64,000 nt of DNA from Rhododendron vialii. Lineage: Eukaryota; Streptophyta; Magnoliopsida; Ericales; Ericaceae. Numbering within the stretch: the first letter of the stretch is position 1; the number at the start of each line of letters is the position of its first letter. Under the pieces are notes generated by a model, which saw nothing but the letters and a program-made list of their open reading frames with translations, was not told the origin of the DNA and ran no database searches. Of this stretch, positions 1 to 11,790 are shown piece by piece. The position numbers and the translations under genes are program-made. The stretch covers positions 1,756,001-1,820,000 of the forward strand of contig NC_080569.1 of the NCBI RefSeq assembly GCF_030253575.1, given 5' to 3'.

Positions 1-625
1 TTTTGTGGTTGGCAGATGTGTACCTAATATTTCTTATCTTAAGTAGAGTGATTAATACTAAATCAATGATTTTTGGCCATTAAAAAATCGACGATTTTGT
101 ATCTAATATTAGTTCAATGTTGGTTTTGAAAAGTTGACAAGCTTTAAAAAATAAGGATTAGCTAGTTCAGGTTTGCCACTATTTGCTTGTTTTCTTTTCC
201 TTTTTGGTCCTACTGTATTGGTTGGCGTCTTACCTTCCTGGTTTGTTGGGTCTTGGGTAACGTTTGTTGTTTTACCCTTGGCTCATTTGATCTTTGGTTT
301 TCTTTTTCAATGAAATAAATTTCTTTTGGCCAACGAAAAAAAAAAGATCTAATACGAGCTTTAATTGAACCGACACTAATCGATTCAACTTGAGTGCGTA
401 GCTTGACTTTTTCATAAATCATAGGCTAAATAAATCGAGTAGTAGCTTGATTTGAGAATTTAGTAAGATTCGATTTTTTTTAACTATAGGAAAAATTAAG
501 ATCTTTCGATAGGAGTTAATTGGCCTCGATCATTTATGTTAGTGTGCCTCTGCTCCATTTCATTATATAAATTTTGCAGCTTAAGGTTTCCTGGCCTGAT
601 GGTGTATTTGGAATCATGCACGCAG
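1..625. other. YUC-like gene intron or upstream part, with LINE-like tail
   Basis: No exon can be recognised here; it is probably intron of the YUC-like gene whose 5' exons lie outside the window. About 180-345 resembles the 3' end of a plant LINE on the + strand: T/G-rich text, an ATGAAATAAA-like stretch, then an A-run at about 336-345. No target duplication was found, so the LINE call is weak. Confidence 0.35.
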
Positions 626-2114
626 ATTCACATTCTATCGAGGGAAATGCTGCATATGGGGCTTGGGATGTTGAAATATGGTATCCCTTTAACTACTGCG
701 GAATCCTTGTTGGTTTTGCTTAGCAAGCTGTGGTATGGAGACCTAACCAAGTACGGGATTCAGAGGCCTCGAGAGGGTCCCCTGTCTTTGAAAGTGAAGT
801 ATGGAAAGTACCCAGTTGTTGACGTCGGAACCTACCAAAAGATCAAGTCCGGCCAAATCCAGGTACGTACGCCATAAACGTGACACAAAAATAACCAGAC
901 GCTTGGATTGGCTAGACAGGACTGTGTAACGTATGTATAAATATGCACGGGCTGGGGCGGACTTAGTAAGAGGCAAGTGGGGTCACGTGCCCTCACACCT
1001 TTTCATACTAATTTTTTTAACTAAGGTTTTCTCTTGTTTGATTTAGGGGTGCAAAGTATATCTCGCACAATTATGGATCTTTTTCCAATTATCCAAGACC
1101 TGTATAATGTAGAGAATGTCAAATAATTTGTCCACAAAAAATCAAGTTGATCGGGCACTGATAACAACTTGAAAAGAACATTTCATTTATGCAAAAAATG
1201 GTTAAACCGTGTATTTTTTTATAAGTTCGGAGTTGTTTCAATTTAAAGTCTAATCAACATAATTTTTTAATGGACAATTTATATGATGAGTCCTATCATA
1301 TGAACGGTTCGGATTGACGGGAGATATACTTGTGGACAAATTGCACTTGTAGGGAATCTGAATCCTTTTCCTATGTGTGCATACGTTAAAACAAAATTGT
1401 ATGTGTGCATACGATTAAAAACTTAAGAACAGAACAGAACATTAAAAACTTTTGGAATGTTGGATGTGTGGATACATTTAAAAACTTTTGCTTAAGAAGA
1501 ACAAAACATTAAAACAAAATTTTGGAAAACGTATTTCGCAGCTTCACCCCTCAAATAAAAAAAAATCTAGCAGAGAATACATATGTGTGCATACGTTTAA
1601 AAACTTTTGGAATATTGTATAATTGTAGTTGACGGTGAACTTCTCTAAGATTATGAATGATTATGTGCCCCCACTATAAATAATTCCTGGGTCCGTCATT
1701 GTGCGCGGGCAATGGGCATGTACAGGTATTGCCAGCAATAGCAAGCATAAGGGGAAATGAAGTGGAATTTGAGAATGGCAACTCACATCCATTCGACGCT
1801 ATCGTTTTCGCTACAGGCTTCAAAAGATCAACCCATAAGTGGCTTAAGGTTAAGTAGTTAACACAACTAACATTCTGAGTTTAAATTTTTTTGGCAAATT
1901 GTTGCGAGACTATTATAATTATTATTCGATTTGTGTTAATTTGGAACAGGGAGACAATTATCTTTTGAACGAAGATGGAATTCCGAAGCATAGTTTTCCA
2001 AACCACTGGAAGGGAGAAAATGGGTTGTATTGTGCTGGACTGTCAAGGAGAGGATTCTATGGAGCTGCCATGGATGCACAGAACATAGCCAATGACATCA
2101 AGTCATCACTCTGA
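626..2114 (+). CDS. YUC10-like: YUC10/11-like flavin monooxygenase, 3' part
   Basis: C-terminal half of a YUCCA flavin monooxygenase, the family that converts indole-3-pyruvate to auxin (IAA) using FAD and NADPH. Three exons fit: 626-862, 1726-1848 and 1950-2114 (stop TGA), all phase 0, giving 174 residues. The exon starting at 626 follows CGCAG and reads IHILSREM; this matches the family better than the stronger pyrimidine tract ending at 579, which would add unrelated residues. Family marks seen: [28 protein letters not shown] (the FATG motif), [20 protein letters not shown] and [10 protein letters not shown] at the C-terminus. The ending resembles the YUC10/11 clade more than YUC1/2/4/6. 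The FAD- and NADPH-binding GxGxxG motifs must lie on 5' exons outside the window. Intron 862-1726 shows nothing else I recognise. The reading frame is open, so the gene looks functional as far as seen. Confidence 0.88.
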
Positions 2115-2144
2115 TTTTCCAACGAAATATTGGGTGAAAAATAA

Positions 2145-2376
2145 AAAGAATTTTTTAGGTGCAAATAGGGTACTGCTGACGTGGTACCTGTGCAGAACAT
2201 TGGAGCTGTCCAAACATGCAACCGACGGCTTGGATTGAAAGGTGCCGAACCGATTTAAAAAGAAAAAAGGAAAGGAAAAGAGTGTTTCAATCTGAGCCAT
2301 CGGTTGCATTGTTTGGACGGCTCGAATGTGCTGCACGGATACCAGGTGGTACCCTATTTGAAACCAAAAATTTCTC
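2145..2376. mobile_element. Fold-back MITE, 232 bp, 9-bp target duplication
   Basis: Two arms of about 100 bp are inverted copies: the left arm (from 2157) has AGGGTAC, ACGTGGTACCTGTGCAG and CCAAACATGCAACCGACGGC, and the right arm (2290-2372) reads back as the same series. The A/G-rich loop lies at about 2255-2285. GAAAAATAA stands on both sides (2136-2144 and 2377-2385), a 9-bp duplication typical of Mutator-like elements. It lies just behind the YUC-like stop codon, so it may form part of that 3' UTR. The outermost bases, GAGAAATTTTT in reverse, match the element at 38632. Confidence 0.8.
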
Positions 2377-2385
2377 GAAAAATAA

Positions 2386-3407
2386 TAGTGTATGTTAAAA
2401 TTAATGCAGTTTGAATAAGGACACAGTGATGTTCTTTTATGATTCTGCGCGGCTAATACTTTCGGCCAAGAGCAAGCTTAAGTTTGAGGGGACGTATTAG
2501 ATGACGATTGTAATTTGTAATGTGTATCTTGTTGATGAGTACAAAATCAAATAAGATCACAAGTGATCTCGTCTTGAAATTGTTGATCGCGATAACATAA
2601 ATATCGACGGCACTCTCACCTAGTCGTTGAGGCCTCGTTTTGCTAAGATTTTTATATTTAAAGTAGTTATTTTTTGCTTTACGAGATAGATCATTCTTTT
2701 ATAATACATTACTTTTTAAAAAAAATAAATACTTATTTGACTAACAAGGAGTGTGTTAGAAATTATACCAAAAGTAATTTACCAACAAGGGGTACTAAAA
2801 AATTCTCAAGCCTTATGGTTCGATTCTCAATATAATTATTACCGAGCCCAACTAAACAACCTAAAAAGATGCTAGTCCTTTTTAATTTTCCCGAATGTCA
2901 GAGATGTCGAGATTAATTTATGCGAATCTAAACTATTTTGATTCGATTAAAATCAAGTCATTCCACGGACACTAAGAAATTCATTAAAATACTTTGCGAT
3001 TCCATTAGATGTTGTAGTGCGCAAAGATATGAGTATAATGGGTCAGTATGAACAAGTGGCACTTGACAGAGTTCAATGAAGGAAACGGATTCATGTAGCC
3101 GATCTCAAGTGATTGGGACGTAAGGCTCGGTTTGGTTTAATTTGGTTTGGTAAAGAAATTCATAAAAAATGACTTCTTTTTTTTTTCTTTCGATTTGACC
3201 CCAAAAATCGATTCTGTTTCCATAGCCGTCAGTCTCCTCCTTGCGTCACAGTGGATAAACCTCACCCAGAACGGATTGAACCCGCGGGGATTCAGCTGAA
3301 TAACCGACGATCCCTATCCTTTTCCCGCCATCAACAACCCGCCAATCAAACCGCCAAATCGGTGCCCAAAATTTCCAATTTTTTACGCGCTCACAAACCT
3401 CGAATCT
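2386..3407. other. Intergenic region and upstream region of the next gene
   Basis: AT-rich spacer with no coding region I can support. The 3130-3407 part becomes richer in C and probably holds the promoter and 5' UTR of the gene starting at 3408. No clear TATA box was seen. Confidence 0.4.
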
Positions 3408-6400
3408 ATGGCATCCTCATTGCTCGTTGCCCCATTCGCAGCAACCGTGAATCGCATCTCCGCGCATTGTTCCAAAATTTACGGTGGCTTTCATCCTACT
3501 GTACGGCTCCCAGTCCCTTCTCGACCTATACGATTCGCCTCCTCTGCCCAGAAATCTCATTCTCATTCGAACTCTCCACCTAACGATGAAGAAGAAGAGG
3601 AGGAAGGCCTAGTTGAAGACCTTAGGGTTCCTGAGCAGTGGTTGGACCAGTCCAAAGCCTTGGAGGTAACCGAGATTCTCTTACTTAAACGAATCTCGAC
3701 CTGTGCGTTGTTTGTCTGTGGTTAAGGTTAATTTCGTGATTAGTTAAATTTTGACTGATGTTCCTGTTAGCCCAAAGGTTTCTATGGAATACCTTATTGA
3801 TTTTGATGATAACAAAATATATTTTTATTGAAAAGAAATATAATTAATATTGTGATATTTGGAATACCTTAATGTTTATTTTGTAGGATTTGGTTGAAGT
3901 ACACATGGACACATTGCTACACCAAATCACTATCTCAATAGTCAAGATAAATTGAAAGGAGGAAGATTAAGGACAAATCTTCTCCTAACTTTATTGGCTA
4001 GTGAATGCTTCAAATGAAAGGAATTATTGGTTGCTCGATTTGTGAGATTTAACTCCAACAGGTAATGGAAATTTCCATATTACATGGCTTGCAAATTAGT
4101 GGCAAAGAAAAGGAAACCAAAGAATTGATTGGCTACTAGAATATATTCTAACGGCTAGTACTGGATGGAGAATTGGTATATTGGTTTCAAAGTTGAAGAA
4201 GGAAACAATTCAGAGCAAGATTTATTGACTACACAAATTGCTCCAACGGCTAGTGGAGCTGCCTTCAATTATCTCGTCACTCCAGCATAAATAGAATCAA
4301 AAAAAGAAAAGAAGTAAGACAGAAAAGCAAGAAGAACAAAATCAGCATTTATCATTCTTTATCTGTCAACTCCGTGCTTACATCTTGAATATTAGTTTGA
4401 GTGTTGTTCTTGAGCAAAAAATTGTAAAAGGGATTGTACATCCTTATTCATACTCTTGTGAGAGTTAATCTTTTTGTGAGTGATTTTGGAGAGAAAATCA
4501 CTTGGTGATTAGGTGTCACTAGCACCGGAGTCAAAACTAGTTGGATTAGGTGTGACTAGCACCGGAGTCAAAATTAGTCGGAGCGATTGGGGATAGATTG
4601 CTCGTTGTAAAGGTTGTCTAGCACCCGCAAAGCTAGAAGATTGTAACTATTGGAGATAGGGCAGCAAATCCCGAGTTGGACACTTGGGGAGTGGACTAGG
4701 CCGTGAAGTTGCGAACCGAACCACTATAAATCCTTGCGTTCGATTCTTTCTTCCCTACTCTCTTTACTTTCAGTTTTGCATATCTATATCGCATGAGTAG
4801 AATAGAATATCATTGAAATTATAATTGTAGTTGAATAGATTGCAATTAGTTTTTTAAAATTCCGCGTTATATTTGAGATACCCAATTCACCCCCCTCTTG
4901 GGTTGCTATTTGGACCAACAGTTCCTGTTGTGCTTTTCTTTCCGTTTTGGTATCTTGAACAATCTATTCTGATATAGAAAGGGAGAAGTCGTGAACAACA
5001 TTTGAAGCTCCGTCACAGAGGTGATTTGTATAATTGTCCTTCTAGAAATTAAGTGTTTACAACTACTTTTAAATGTGCCATTAAATAAATATTACGGGCA
5101 AAATAGTAATAGATTAAAAACCACCTTATCAAAACCACTAATTCACTATCCACACAACGGTCCAAAAAATTTGCAAACTCATAGTATTTGCCATCTCTCT
5201 AGTCACGGGAAAAGAAGGAAGGGTGTTTAGAAGCCATTAATTTACTCGGATTCATTGCCATATCAATAAATCTGGTCTTGAAATTTGTAAAGGGATATTT
5301 CAGAACTCAATAAATATTGTGTTTTTGGCTGTGGATGCATATTTTAGATTATAGATTTAGATTCTGCTGCAGATTATAGATTTTAAGTTTTAGTGGAAGC
5401 AAATAAACGTGTTTACTGTGGCTGTGAGTTTATGGTTAAGCTGCACTAAAATATGTTAATATTTACTGCAAAAAAAATGAAAATCAGCTCTTAGAATACT
5501 AGAATCTAAAATTTGATCCGAAAATCATCCTTAACCTAGCTTCTTTTGAATCAGATTTTAGATCCTTTTTCAGCTTCTAGGAATATCTAGGATCCTAAAA
5601 TCCGTTGATAATTTTATTTGACAAACAATCGCAACACCCTTGTAAAAGCTAAAATGGCAAAATTTGATGCTAGAATTTTCCAATAAACACGCGACGTGCT
5701 GGTTATAGAGCCTTGATTTGAGATTTGATGTTGTGTAGCAACATGTCACTCATTATCTGCTCTAGATCATCATTACTTTGGTTTTGCCTACTCAAATTCT
5801 GGGAGTTGTCTTAATCATGGCTTGTGTTTAGCTGCTTAGGGAACACAAGATTTGGGAGATAAGTAGAATTGTAGTTGGATTAACCTTAAAGGAAAGGTTG
5901 CACATCAAAGAATGAACCATGATCGAAAAACAGGATTACTGATGTAATTTGTTTGTGAAGATATGGAGATGTCATTTTCCTAACAATGAACTTGTATCAT
6001 ATTTCTTCGCTTTTGAAGTGGTCATCCATTAAAATTAAGGATATTAGGTAAAGTTGGTCCTTGTTAACAGAAGGTGTAAGCAGGGTTAAGATATAAACTC
6101 AACCCGTTGAAATGCACTTTCTCCCATTTTCTTGTGCTTCTGGATCTGTTTTTTGGAAAAGACTTGGGAAACATGACTTATGGCACGGCATCATGTTTTT
6201 GTGTTTCCGATTGTTATTTTTGCAAGTCATTAAATCTGTATTTTGTAAAAGATTCAAAAAGCCCCAGGACTATTGAAACGTGTCAAGTCAGACCCTATAA
6301 CCCTTGTAACCATTACAATTTCTGAAGCTTCCCTCTTCAGCAGTTCACTCCAAGAGGCAAGTAGCGATGGTTCATACTTTTCTTACGGAAGTGCCCTCTT

Positions 6401-7910
6401 CCGTGACTCGAACCCAAAACATGGTGCTTCTAATGGATCCAAATGTAAAGAACCTGACAAATACACCAAATGACCCAAGGCTGATGGGTTGTGCTAGATT
6501 TTTTCTTTTAATCTTTTGGCTACAAACAGTATTTATTGCCTCATTTCAAAAGCCATTTATTTCCTTGCTTTGAATTAGAGATTTGCCTAAATCTTTTCAA
6601 CTTATTGAGGCATTTAACCAACGCATGGATTTCAAGTCGCTCATTACTTTTCTTAGTTTTCAACCTATGTGTACCATGCCCCGAAAGAAATCTTTACCAA
6701 GTGGCGGACCTTTATTGATCCTTGGATACTTGTTAATATTGAGGTTCCATGAAAATAAAATGGTGTGCACATGAATGCCTGATGGAAGCAGCTTTTGTAT
6801 GCCGCTTGTGGGATCCTCAGAATTTTATGATGGAAAAAGTTTACAACATGGCGTTTGAGGAAATGGTTCAAGAGCAGGTTCATAGAGCATCTATCAAATA
6901 GTTTTTTTTATGTATATTTGATGGGTTGGCTAATGATGCACTTGCTGGTCTTTTACCTCTCTTGTCAATGAATATGGTATAGCCTTTGGTCTTCGTCATT
7001 GCAACTAGTCTGGTTACTATTTTTTGTAAGTTGTTTTAAGAGGCTCTCTTGTGCTTCAGTTTGAAGGTGATTAAGTTTCTTAATTAAAACAACCTTCGAA
7101 CTCAGGTAATGTTCTGATTGCACACTACCAAGCGTTACAACCAAAAAGAGACAATGTTCTTATTGCACACTACCAAGCATTACAACCAAAAAGAGGCTTC
7201 ATGTGGAATGTACATCAAGCTCGGAGTGATACAACATGGCATAGAAAATGTCAGGCTATTGCATGTGTTTTTGATTGTTCTGATCTCTCATTCTGCTTGT
7301 GGCCTTGTATAGCATCCAACTAAAGTTGTCCAATTGATTGTTTTACAAGTTACAGGTTATATCTTCTGTGGACTTCAGGAGTAACTTTTACCGTTTTCTT
7401 TCTTTAACTAACTTGAGAGCAATCTTGTAATTCGGACCCCATCAAGTGATGTGGTTCAACTATGATAGTTAGTTTTCCTGCAGAATGCTTTACTGTTTGT
7501 AAATATGCCCAGAGTTAACGCATCACCATACCTCTGTCTAGTTCAGTCTCTTTTCCCTTCCTCTGCTTTTGTGTGAAGATAATGAGTTTGTTTGGCATCA
7601 CAATTACTCTCTCAAATGCAAAATGATGAATTTTCTGACATTACCATAGGAATCGGAGTGGCTTAGGGTAAATCTCCACAAATGGTTGGATGACGAGTAC
7701 TGCCCAGAGCCAACTAATGTAGAAATCAGCAACATTGCTGCCTATTCATACTACGAATCTTTGCTACAAAGACAAACTGATCTGGGTGAGATCCTGTTAA
7801 AGATGGCTAGAGAATTGGAGTCCATTTCCTATCAGGAAAGCTTTCATGGAGCATTCTCATCCGCAAATGCAGCAGTCAATCTGATCATCCAACGATTAGA
7901 GCTGGACTAG
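3408..7910 (+). CDS. Small organelle-targeted protein, function unknown
   Basis: Two exons, 3408-3665 and 7650-7910 (stop TAG), joined in phase 0 at GAG|GTAACC...CCATAG|GAA, give 172 residues. The first 45 or so residues are rich in Ser, Ala, Arg and Pro and lack acidic residues, like a plastid or mitochondrial transit peptide. A run of seven acidic residues follows (about 59-65), then VPEQWLDQSKALEESEWLRVNLHKWLDDEYCPEP across the junction and a helical C-terminal half ending in NLIIQRLELD. The C-terminal half, with SYYESL, QTDLGEILLKMARELESI and SFHGAFSSANAA, reads like a protein I have seen conserved in land plants, but I cannot attach a function or name. A longer reading from 3251 is in another frame and was set aside. 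The single intron is about 4 kb and holds a solo LTR (3765-4920) and a small tandem repeat. Confidence 0.8.
3765..4920 (+). mobile_element. Solo LTR, copia-like, with 5-bp target duplication
   Basis: Begins TGTTAGCCCAAAGG and ends CACCCCCCTCTTGGG ... GGACCAACA, the usual first and last words of many plant copia LTRs (TG...CA ends, TGTTRG/CCAACA inverted tips). GTTCC precedes it (3760-3764) and follows it (4921-4925). At 1156 bp with no internal region, primer site or second LTR, it is best read as a solo LTR left by recombination. It sits inside the intron of the 3408-7910 gene in the same sense. Confidence 0.92.
7108..7197. repeat. Tandem duplication, 45-bp unit, two copies
   Basis: Copies at 7108-7152 and 7153-7197 differ by only a few bases; both contain TTGCACACTACCAAGC and TTACAACCAAAAAGAG. 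Located in the large intron of the 3408-7910 gene. Confidence 0.9.
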
Positions 7911-8890
7911 TGGCTTGACCACACATAAGGTGTGAAATCTTCTACCTGCCTTTTTGAGTATCCGCTTGGAGTTTCTTCTATTTTTGTTTAATTTTCCTTC
8001 ATAATGCATTACCTTATCGAAATTGAAGGTTGTTGGTCAGCTAGTGGCCATATGTCATTCATACATATGCCGTTAAGTCCTCAAAAAAAGTTGTGAATGT
8101 TGCTGGAATTGTTTCAATTTTTTCCCTCTTTTACCCACTGATGACATTGAATGATCAAGAATAATGAAGTCTTTGGGACGGGTATACATGGTAATCTGGA
8201 AACGCACAGGCTCAAAGGTTTGTCCATTACAATTTTAGATAATAAAAAGTACGTAATTTCCTCATTCATACTATACGAAAATTCTTACTTTGCCAAAGGA
8301 TTTCAGCCCATAGGAAATTTTCTATGAGCTCTGGTGGTTTATGTATGTTCAAATTATGAATCAGTTTGAGAACCCGGAACATATACAACTGGATGGGGAA
8401 TGAACTATGTATTTATACATGTATATCACCTCTATCCATTAATTTATACCCAGATTCAACAAACTAGGTTTTCTTTTCTTTAAATAGAAAGATGCAAAAT
8501 TCATTTATATCCAGATTCATCCAACAGTATATCCTGAACTGAGTATTATTTGCGTGGCTCGAACTCTGGGTATTTTCAACTTCAACTTGAGCTTGTTCCT
8601 CATGTAATTTCTAGACCCTCATTATTTTACTTGCATAGCATAGAACTGATGGCACATAACTGATTTTTGTTTTCCGGTAAATTGGTTAACTGATTCTTAT
8701 ATCTATTACTTTCCAGTTTTAAATAAAGAAATTTATGTATCAAAATGATTGCTGGCCCAATGCCTGAAGTCGTAATCACTCAATTAGAATGTGCATGAAT
8801 TTGATCCGATTGCTATGATTGCACCATACATGTGATTCATGTGAAAACATTTTCTCTGAATATGATTGTAATTACTGATGTTCGTTATTA
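7911..8890. other. 3' UTR and intergenic spacer
   Basis: Downstream of the two-exon gene. It probably contains its 3' UTR (TAATAAAA-like text near 8238) and then AT-rich spacer. No gene or clear element seen. Confidence 0.4.
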
Positions 8891-9300
8891 GAGCATCTGC
8901 AGTGGTAATAATCAAAACCAATAATCAAAATGTGTCACGTCAGCATTTGATTATCCATTTTGTTCATAATCAAACTTCACAACTTCTACCTCCATATTGG
9001 TTATTTTTGCATCCCTAACAAAAAAAACTCTCACAATACACAATGCACATTTGTCCAATCGTAAACGAGTTTCAATCACGCACCCAACCACACCAAATTA
9101 TTCGTTTCAATTCCAGTTTGCAATGTTTCTGAGTTGTTATTATTGAGTTATTGAGTTTGATTATTGAGTTTTGGTTATTGTTAAAAGTTGTTAAGTTTGG
9201 TTATGCAATGGGTGAAATTTGGTTATTTTCTAAAAGACTTGTAACTTTGCTTATTACAATGTGGGGTGTTTTTAGAACATTGTTGTTAAATTTACTTATT
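8891..9300. mobile_element. MITE fragment of the GAGCATCTGCAGTGG type
   Basis: Starts TTA|GAGCATCTGCAGTGG and continues with text (GTGTCACGTCAGCATTTG, TCCATATTGGTTATTTTTGC) that I know from a very common plant MITE with TTA duplications (Harbinger/Tourist-like). The matching right tip, ending CAGATGCTC, was not found; the right part appears cut by the next element at 9307. Type and right limit are inferred. Confidence 0.45.
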
Positions 9301-9306
9301 CACAAT

Positions 9307-10237
9307 AAGTCTACATACCATGAAACCAACGCTTGACCCAACCCATGACTGCTGACGCGGCGCGGAGCCCATGACCACGTCAGCAAAAACCACGAATTTA
9401 AAAAAAAAAAAAAACTGAAAAATCAATTTATCCCAACCCCATCTCTGGTTCATGGAGAGAGGGAGGGAGGGAGGAGGAGAGGTCAACACCCATAACCACC
9501 GGCAACTCCCACCGCCACCACCACCGGATTTATCTCCAGCGACCAACCCTCTGGCCTCCGCCGACCACAACGTCATCGCCGCCCATCACCTGTGTCGGTC
9601 CACCCCGTCCTCTCCTCCTACCTCTGCTGCCGCCGCTGCGCCTCTACTTCCACCCTCCGCTGCCGCTGCCGATTCCACCCAAACGACCTCCATTGAAGAT
9701 CCATTCACCCACCAAAAAAGAAAACATCATCTCTGTTTCAACTATCTCTCTCTTTCTCTAGGCATGTTTTCAATCTTGAATTCACAAGGGGTGGTTCTGT
9801 CCACTGCTATGGCAGTTTCCGGCATCGTCATCCTCCTCGCCCTCCGCCTCCAGAAGTCTTTTCCGGCCTCCCAATTCCTGTCCCCTCCCCAGATTTTGCA
9901 ATTTATATTTCTGAAATTGTTTGGTGGGTGTTCCAAACTCAATTTTCTGCAACTTTTATGAAATTTGTTTTTCTTTTGCAGGAGATCATTTGAGTGGAAT
10001 CGGCGGCGGCTGGTGGGAGTGGAACCAGTGGGTTATGGGTGGGCGAGTGGAGGGGGTCTGAGACTCTGAGGGAAGGTGGGGGGCGTCCATGGGGGAATAT
10101 TGGTCATTGGTGAAGAGGGAGGAAAGAGAACCAGATTTGGTTTGCTTTTTTTTTTTTTCAGCTGTTGATGTGGGGCCATCCTGTCACGTCAGCAGTCATG
10201 AGTTGGGTCGATGGTTGGTTTCATGGTTTGTAGACTT
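9307..10237. mobile_element. Inverted-repeat element carrying captured gene sequence
   Basis: The left end (9307-9395: AAGTCTACATACCATGAAACC, then TGACCCAACCCATGACTGC) returns inverted at 10160-10237. The arms are about 75-80 bp at high identity. Between them is C/G-rich, codon-like DNA quite unlike the AT-rich surroundings, including a proline/alanine-rich reading and a recognisable N-terminal gene fragment (see 9764-9880). This is the build of a Pack-MULE or similar gene-capturing non-autonomous element. No clear 8-11 bp flanking duplication was found, so the superfamily is not settled. Confidence 0.6.
9764..9880 (+). pseudogene. Captured N-terminal gene fragment
   Basis: Reads MFSILNSQGVVLSTAMAVSG then IVILLALRLQKSFPASQF, one hydrophobic segment followed by a basic stretch. 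I remember plant proteins of unknown function starting with almost this text. The upstream leader (about 9452-9763) looks like a C/T-rich 5' UTR with CT runs before the ATG. After about 9880 the frame drifts, and a CAG junction near 9982 resumes G-rich coding-like DNA, so only pieces of the donor gene are present. Both ends are within inverted repeats, pointing to capture by a transposon. Confidence 0.5.
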
Positions 10238-11588
10238 TTGTTTTGAATCTTTTATTGAGAGTTTCAAAAAGATTAAAAGTTACTCCAGATACAACAAAAA
10301 TCATTTAGCCGTGCTTAGCATGCCTAGCACGAGCTTACTCCTAGTCAACATTAAAGTGAGAATGGTCTGTCATTAACTTGGCTCTTTTTTTACTTGTCTC
10401 TGTCACTAAGGTTGGGAAATCCTCTGGAACGCACTCTGCACTACTATCTGCGCACCCTGCTTTCACTCACCTTTTCAGATTTATTACTCCCATTCTTGCT
10501 AGATCTATTTGTTGTTTTAAAGCATGATAGCGGTCCCATTGACAGGAAATAACAGAGGAAAGGTGCGCTTAATAATGATCGTATGTTGGAAAAAGCAAAA
10601 GACAAATGTATGTAAAAAAATACTCCGTATAAATTTTGCATACCATAAAGATATATAAATTCGTTTTTTTCTTATTGACAACATACTACTATAGTCTCTC
10701 TGTAAATACTATCTCCATCTGAAGAACAATTGAACAAACACGAGTACTATTTTAAACCCAGTTATGTATTAATTAAGTATAAGAAAACAAAACCTAGTAT
10801 AGTCATTGTGGTTTGTAAAAGAAATCTATGTCCGGTGCTTTCAGGTTAAAAGTAGAAATGTTGTAGATGTAGTGACTGTATTTTAGAGTCTAAAACTTGA
10901 GAATCGACACTTAGGTAAGAGAGTTGATAGAGGATTACATCTAAAAAGGTCAATAACTTCAACTAAAATAACGTGATGACATGCATCTGTCATAAGAATT
11001 CTTCAAAGGAAAAGTCTTAACCACGCCCAAACTTACACACTCACAAAGCCTAGGATGAGAAGAGATAATTAATGTTGGAGGCTCTCACAAGGCCTAGGTC
11101 AAGAAGAGATAATTAAGGCATGCTCATTGCAAAAGCATTGTGTATTTGATTTGAGTGTTTTAAGTTTGGGTGTGGTAGACTAGTAGTAGCATTGTTGTTC
11201 TTCAAAATAAAAACCTTCTTTTTGATTGATCAATCTACGCTAGTGTAGATGAGGGAGGGAACATACTAGTCTTGATGGTACCTGGTACGCCCCAATGTGT
11301 GGCCCAGAAAATAACTTTCCATCCGGGGAAGAGCTGTGAATTATGGGAATCATGTTCTTCTGTCGGGGGAGGCTTCCGTCCAGTGTAGGTTTGGTCCAGT
11401 CCCGTCTAGTCTCGGCCAATTTTGGGCCCAAAACAATTATCGGAATCGTTCACTTTTTAGATCTCGTTTGAAGGCCGTATAGTATTTGTACTGTGGGTGC
11501 TGTCGGGTGACTGTTGCTCTTTGTTTTTTGTTTTCTTCTTTAAGGAATGTCGCTTAAAAGAAGTTATTCTGTGATAGTTACACACCCA

Positions 11589-11790
11589 AATGTGTAGGTA
11601 TAACGGTTGCTTAAGAAAGTCCCCGGGAGCACTAAATAGGTTTTAGCTCGCTGATACATCAATTAATTTGAGAGACTAGTTCTTGTGATTAATGTGTAGC
11701 TATAATGGTGCGTTGAGACCTGCCCCACGGGCACTAAATAGGTTTTAGCTCGCTTATGTATTCAAATTATATTGAGAACCTAATTCTGGT
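11589..11790. repeat. Imperfect tandem repeat, unit about 101 bp, two copies
   Basis: Copies start AATGTGTAGGTATAACGG (11589) and AATGTGTAGCTATAATGG (11690). Each contains GCACTAAATAGGTTTTAGCT about 40 bp in. Divergence of perhaps 25 percent suggests an old duplication. Confidence 0.8.

Noticed and set aside
579-625. Earlier acceptor (TTTTGCAG) for the first YUC exon
   Set aside because: It would add residues unlike YUC proteins; the join at 626 restores the family text.
7108-7197. CRISPR-like repeat
   Set aside because: Only two direct units without spacers in a plant intron; simple tandem duplication.
9452-9961. Proline-rich 169-residue protein
   Set aside because: The first 100 residues read a C/T-rich leader inside a transposon; only the part after 9764 resembles a protein.
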